The notes under the pieces: generated by a model | Seen by the model: only the letters and a program-made list of their open reading frames with translations | Databases searched by the model: none | Told to the model about the DNA's origin: nothing | Assembly (NCBI GenBank): GCA_028280885.1 | Contig: JANQKY010000073.1 | Coordinates: 1 to 64,000 of the forward strand | DNA: 64,000 bases | Direction of reading: 5' to 3' | Source: Tepidamorphus sp. | Lineage (GTDB): Bacteria > Pseudomonadota > Alphaproteobacteria > Rhizobiales > Tepidamorphaceae | Part shown: piece by piece, positions 62,178-64,000 of the stretch | How the letters are laid out: each line of letters starts with the position of its first letter | How positions within the stretch are numbered: position 1 is the first letter of the stretch | Translations under genes and position numbers: made by a program

Positions 62178-64000
62178 CTAGCCGGCCTTGCCCGCGACCT
62201 TCAGCGCGAAGGAATAGGCAAGTGCGACTTCCTTCAGCCGGTCGAAGCGGCCCGACGCGCCGGCATGGCCGGCCTCCATGTTGGTCCTGAGCAGGATCAT
62301 CGGATCCTCCCGCGTGGTCGCCCTGAGCTTTGCCACCCACTTGGCCGGCTCCCAATAGGTCACCCGCGGATCGGTCAGGCCGCACAGCGCCAGGATGTTG
62401 GGATAGGCCTGTTCGGTGACGTTGTCATAGGGGCTGTAGCCGGCGATCGTGTCATAGGCCTCCGGGCTTGCGATCGGGTTGCCCCATTCCGGCCATTCCG
62501 GCGGCGTCAGCGGCAGCGTGTCGTCGAGCATGGTGGCGAGCACGTCGACGAAGGGCACCTCCGCGACGATGCCCAGAAACAGGTCCGGCGCCATATTGGC
62601 GACCGCGCCCATCAGCATGCCGCCGGCCGAGCCGCCATGGGCGACGATCCGCGCCCGCGACGTGACATTCTCCCTGGCGAGGAACTCGCCGGCCGAAATG
62701 AAGTCCCTGAACGTGTTGGTCTTCTTCTCCGCCTTGCCGTCGGTATACCAGCGATAGCCCTTGTCCTTGCCGCCGCGGATATGGGCGATCGCATAGACGA
62801 AGCCGCGATCGACCAGCGACAGGCAGTTGGTGTTGAAGGCGGCGGGGATCGAGATGCCGTAGGAGCCGTAGCCGTAGAGCAGGCAGGGCGCGGTGCCGTC
62901 GAGAGCCGTGTCCTTGTGATGGATCAGCGACACCGGTACCGTCTCGCCGTCATGGCCCGGCGCCATCAGCCGGCGGGTGACGTAGTTCTCCGGATCGTGG
63001 CCGCTCGGCACTTCCTGGATCTTGCGCAATACCCGCTCGCGGCTCTCCACATCATAGTCGAACACCTCGGTGGGCGTGCGCATCGAGGAATAGTTGAAGC
63101 GGATCCGCGTCGTATCGAATTCATAGCCATGGGTCAGGCCGAGCGAATAGGCCTCCTCCTCGAAGGCGATCGCGTGTTCGGCGCCGTCGGCGAAGCGGTG
63201 GATGACGATGCGCGGCAGGCCGTCCTCGCGTTCCAGCCGCACCATGTGGTCGCGGTAGCACACGCAGTCGAGGATCAGCCGGCCCGGCTTGTGGGCGACG
63301 AGGTCGGTCCAGGTCTCGGGTCCGGGAGAAGCGATCGGCGCGGTGACGATCTTGAAGTCCTCGGCGCCCTTATCGTTGGTGAGGATGACCAGCCGGTCGT
63401 CATGATGCTCGACCCGGTATTCGACATGCGGCCGGCGCGCGGCGACGAGGACGGGCGCGCTTTCGGGCCGGTCGGCGGGAACGAGCCGGATCTCGGCGCT
63501 CTCGTGGTCATAGGCGTTGATGGTGATGAAGCGGCCCGACTGGGTCTCGCCGACGCCGACGAAAAAGCCCGGATCGGCCTCCTCGTAGATGACGGTGTCG
63601 TCGGCCGGATCGGTGCCGATCTGATGGCGCAACACCCGGGTCGGCCTGTGGTTGTCGTCGAGCCAGGTGTAGAACAGGAACCGGCTGTCGGCCGACCAGA
63701 CGGCGCTGCCCGTGGTCCGCTCGATCTCGTCGTCGAGGTCTTCGCCCGTGGCGAGATCGCGGATGCGAAGCGTGTAGAATTCCGAGCCCTTCTCGTCGAC
63801 GGCATAGGCGAGCTTGCCGTGGTCCGGGCTGTGCTCGGTGCCGCCGAGCCGGAAATAGGCCTTGCCGGCGGCCATGAAATCGGCGTCAAGCAGCACGGTC
63901 TCCGCGCCCGTCCCCGTTTCGGCGTCCTGGCGTGTCTTGCGCACGATCAGCGGATGCTGCGCGCCGGTCTCGTAGCGCAGGTAGTAGGCATAGGGGCCGT
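62178..64000 (-). CDS. oligopeptidase B (S9 family), 5' end beyond the window
   Basis: About 607 residues are visible; the reading frame continues past 64000, so roughly the first 80-90 residues are missing. The beta-propeller part (DEKGSEFYTLRIRDLATGED) is followed by the catalytic domain: YGYGSYGISIPAAFN, GGSAGGMLMGAVANM with the nucleophile Ser, DPRVTYWEPAKWVAKLR (Asp) and EAGHAGASGRFDR (His). It cleaves small peptides after basic residues in the cytoplasm. It is convergent with the EamA gene. Confidence 0.92.
   Translation of the reverse strand, partial: GPYAYYLRYETGAQHPLIVRKTRQDAETGTGAETVLLDADFMAAGKAYFRLGGTEHSPDHGKLAYAVDEKGSEFYTLRIRDLATGEDLDDEIERTTGSAVWSADSRFLFYTWLDDNHRPTRVLRHQIGTDPADDTVIYEEADPGFFVGVGETQSGRFITINAYDHESAEIRLVPADRPESAPVLVAARRPHVEYRVEHHDDRLVILTNDKGAEDFKIVTAPIASPGPETWTDLVAHKPGRLILDCVCYRDHMVRLEREDGLPRIVIHRFADGAEHAIAFEEEAYSLGLTHGYEFDTTRIRFNYSSMRTPTEVFDYDVESRERVLRKIQEVPSGHDPENYVTRRLMAPGHDGETVPVSLIHHKDTALDGTAPCLLYGYGSYGISIPAAFNTNCLSLVDRGFVYAIAHIRGGKDKGYRWYTDGKAEKKTNTFRDFISAGEFLARENVTSRARIVAHGGSAGGMLMGAVANMAPDLFLGIVAEVPFVDVLATMLDDTLPLTPPEWPEWGNPIASPEAYDTIAGYSPYDNVTEQAYPNILALCGLTDPRVTYWEPAKWVAKLRATTREDPMILLRTNMEAGHAGASGRFDRLKEVALAYSFALKVAGKAG

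Overview
The window is high-GC bacterial DNA with dense gene packing, many 4-base ATGA overlaps and no tRNA, rRNA or CRISPR array that I could see. The gene set points to an alphaproteobacterium, most likely Hyphomicrobiales: RutR-type regulators with their exact operator, a reductive pyrimidine catabolic cluster, a TIGR03808-like Tat-exported beta-helix protein, an AapJ-like binding protein and the short palindromic repeat families common in that order. The species cannot be named from sequence alone.

Region 1 (about 1-13.8 kb) handles pyrimidines. Two RutR-like TetR repressors face a (methyl)malonate-semialdehyde dehydrogenase across two TTGACCA-N2-TGGTCAA operators. The same direction continues with an M20 N-carbamoyl-beta-alanine amidohydrolase, an AT-rich gene of unknown function (4926-5642), dihydropyrimidinase and a complete NitT/ThiY-type ABC importer (ATPase, two permeases, binding protein) ending at a strong terminator. 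Together they would import a pyrimidine-like compound, open the reduced ring, release beta-alanine or beta-aminoisobutyrate, and oxidise the semialdehyde to acetyl-CoA or propionyl-CoA. Dihydropyrimidine dehydrogenase and the transaminase are not here. An MFS transporter and upp (uracil salvage) follow.

Region 2 (13.8-27 kb) is rich in acyl-CoA and oxidoreductase genes with local regulators: an old-yellow-enzyme type flavin/Fe-S oxidoreductase, TetR plus acyl-CoA dehydrogenase divergent from a MaoC hydratase over tandem CAAAC/GTTTG palindromes, an Rrf2 regulator lacking one usual cluster cysteine, an SCP2-type thiolase, a Tat-exported beta-helix protein, an SDR, and a MarR regulator divergent from a cytochrome P450. 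This looks like peripheral catabolism of a hydrophobic substrate; the substrate is not evident. A membrane adenylate cyclase closes the region.

Region 3 (27-43 kb) holds iron superoxide dismutase, a CorA-like transporter, an exported multicopper oxidase / lipin-like phosphatase / small secreted protein trio, an exported alpha/beta hydrolase whose promoter carries the same motif as the MarR/P450 promoter, an OprB porin, a class IV aminotransferase, cytochrome c' with a diheme cytochrome, two tandemly duplicated MFS transporters and an M20 dipeptidase.

Region 4 (43-64 kb) has methylmalonyl-CoA mutase (both subunits) and, 6.5 kb on, its GTPase chaperone MeaB, which links to the propionyl-CoA expected from thymine catabolism in region 1. 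Other genes are a DUF3179 protein, rsgA, a PrpF-family protein, RsiV-like and YfeY-like envelope proteins, pyroglutamyl peptidase, glutaryl-CoA dehydrogenase with a good sigma-70 promoter, modABC molybdate import, a lone amino-acid binding protein, a DMT exporter and an oligopeptidase B cut by the window end.

The most anomalous segment is the AT-rich orphan gene inside the pyrimidine cluster. Other points for follow-up are the shared MarR-type motif, the altered Rrf2 cysteine set, the exported lipin-like protein with a changed catalytic motif, and mosaics of palindromic repeats sitting inside transcription units.
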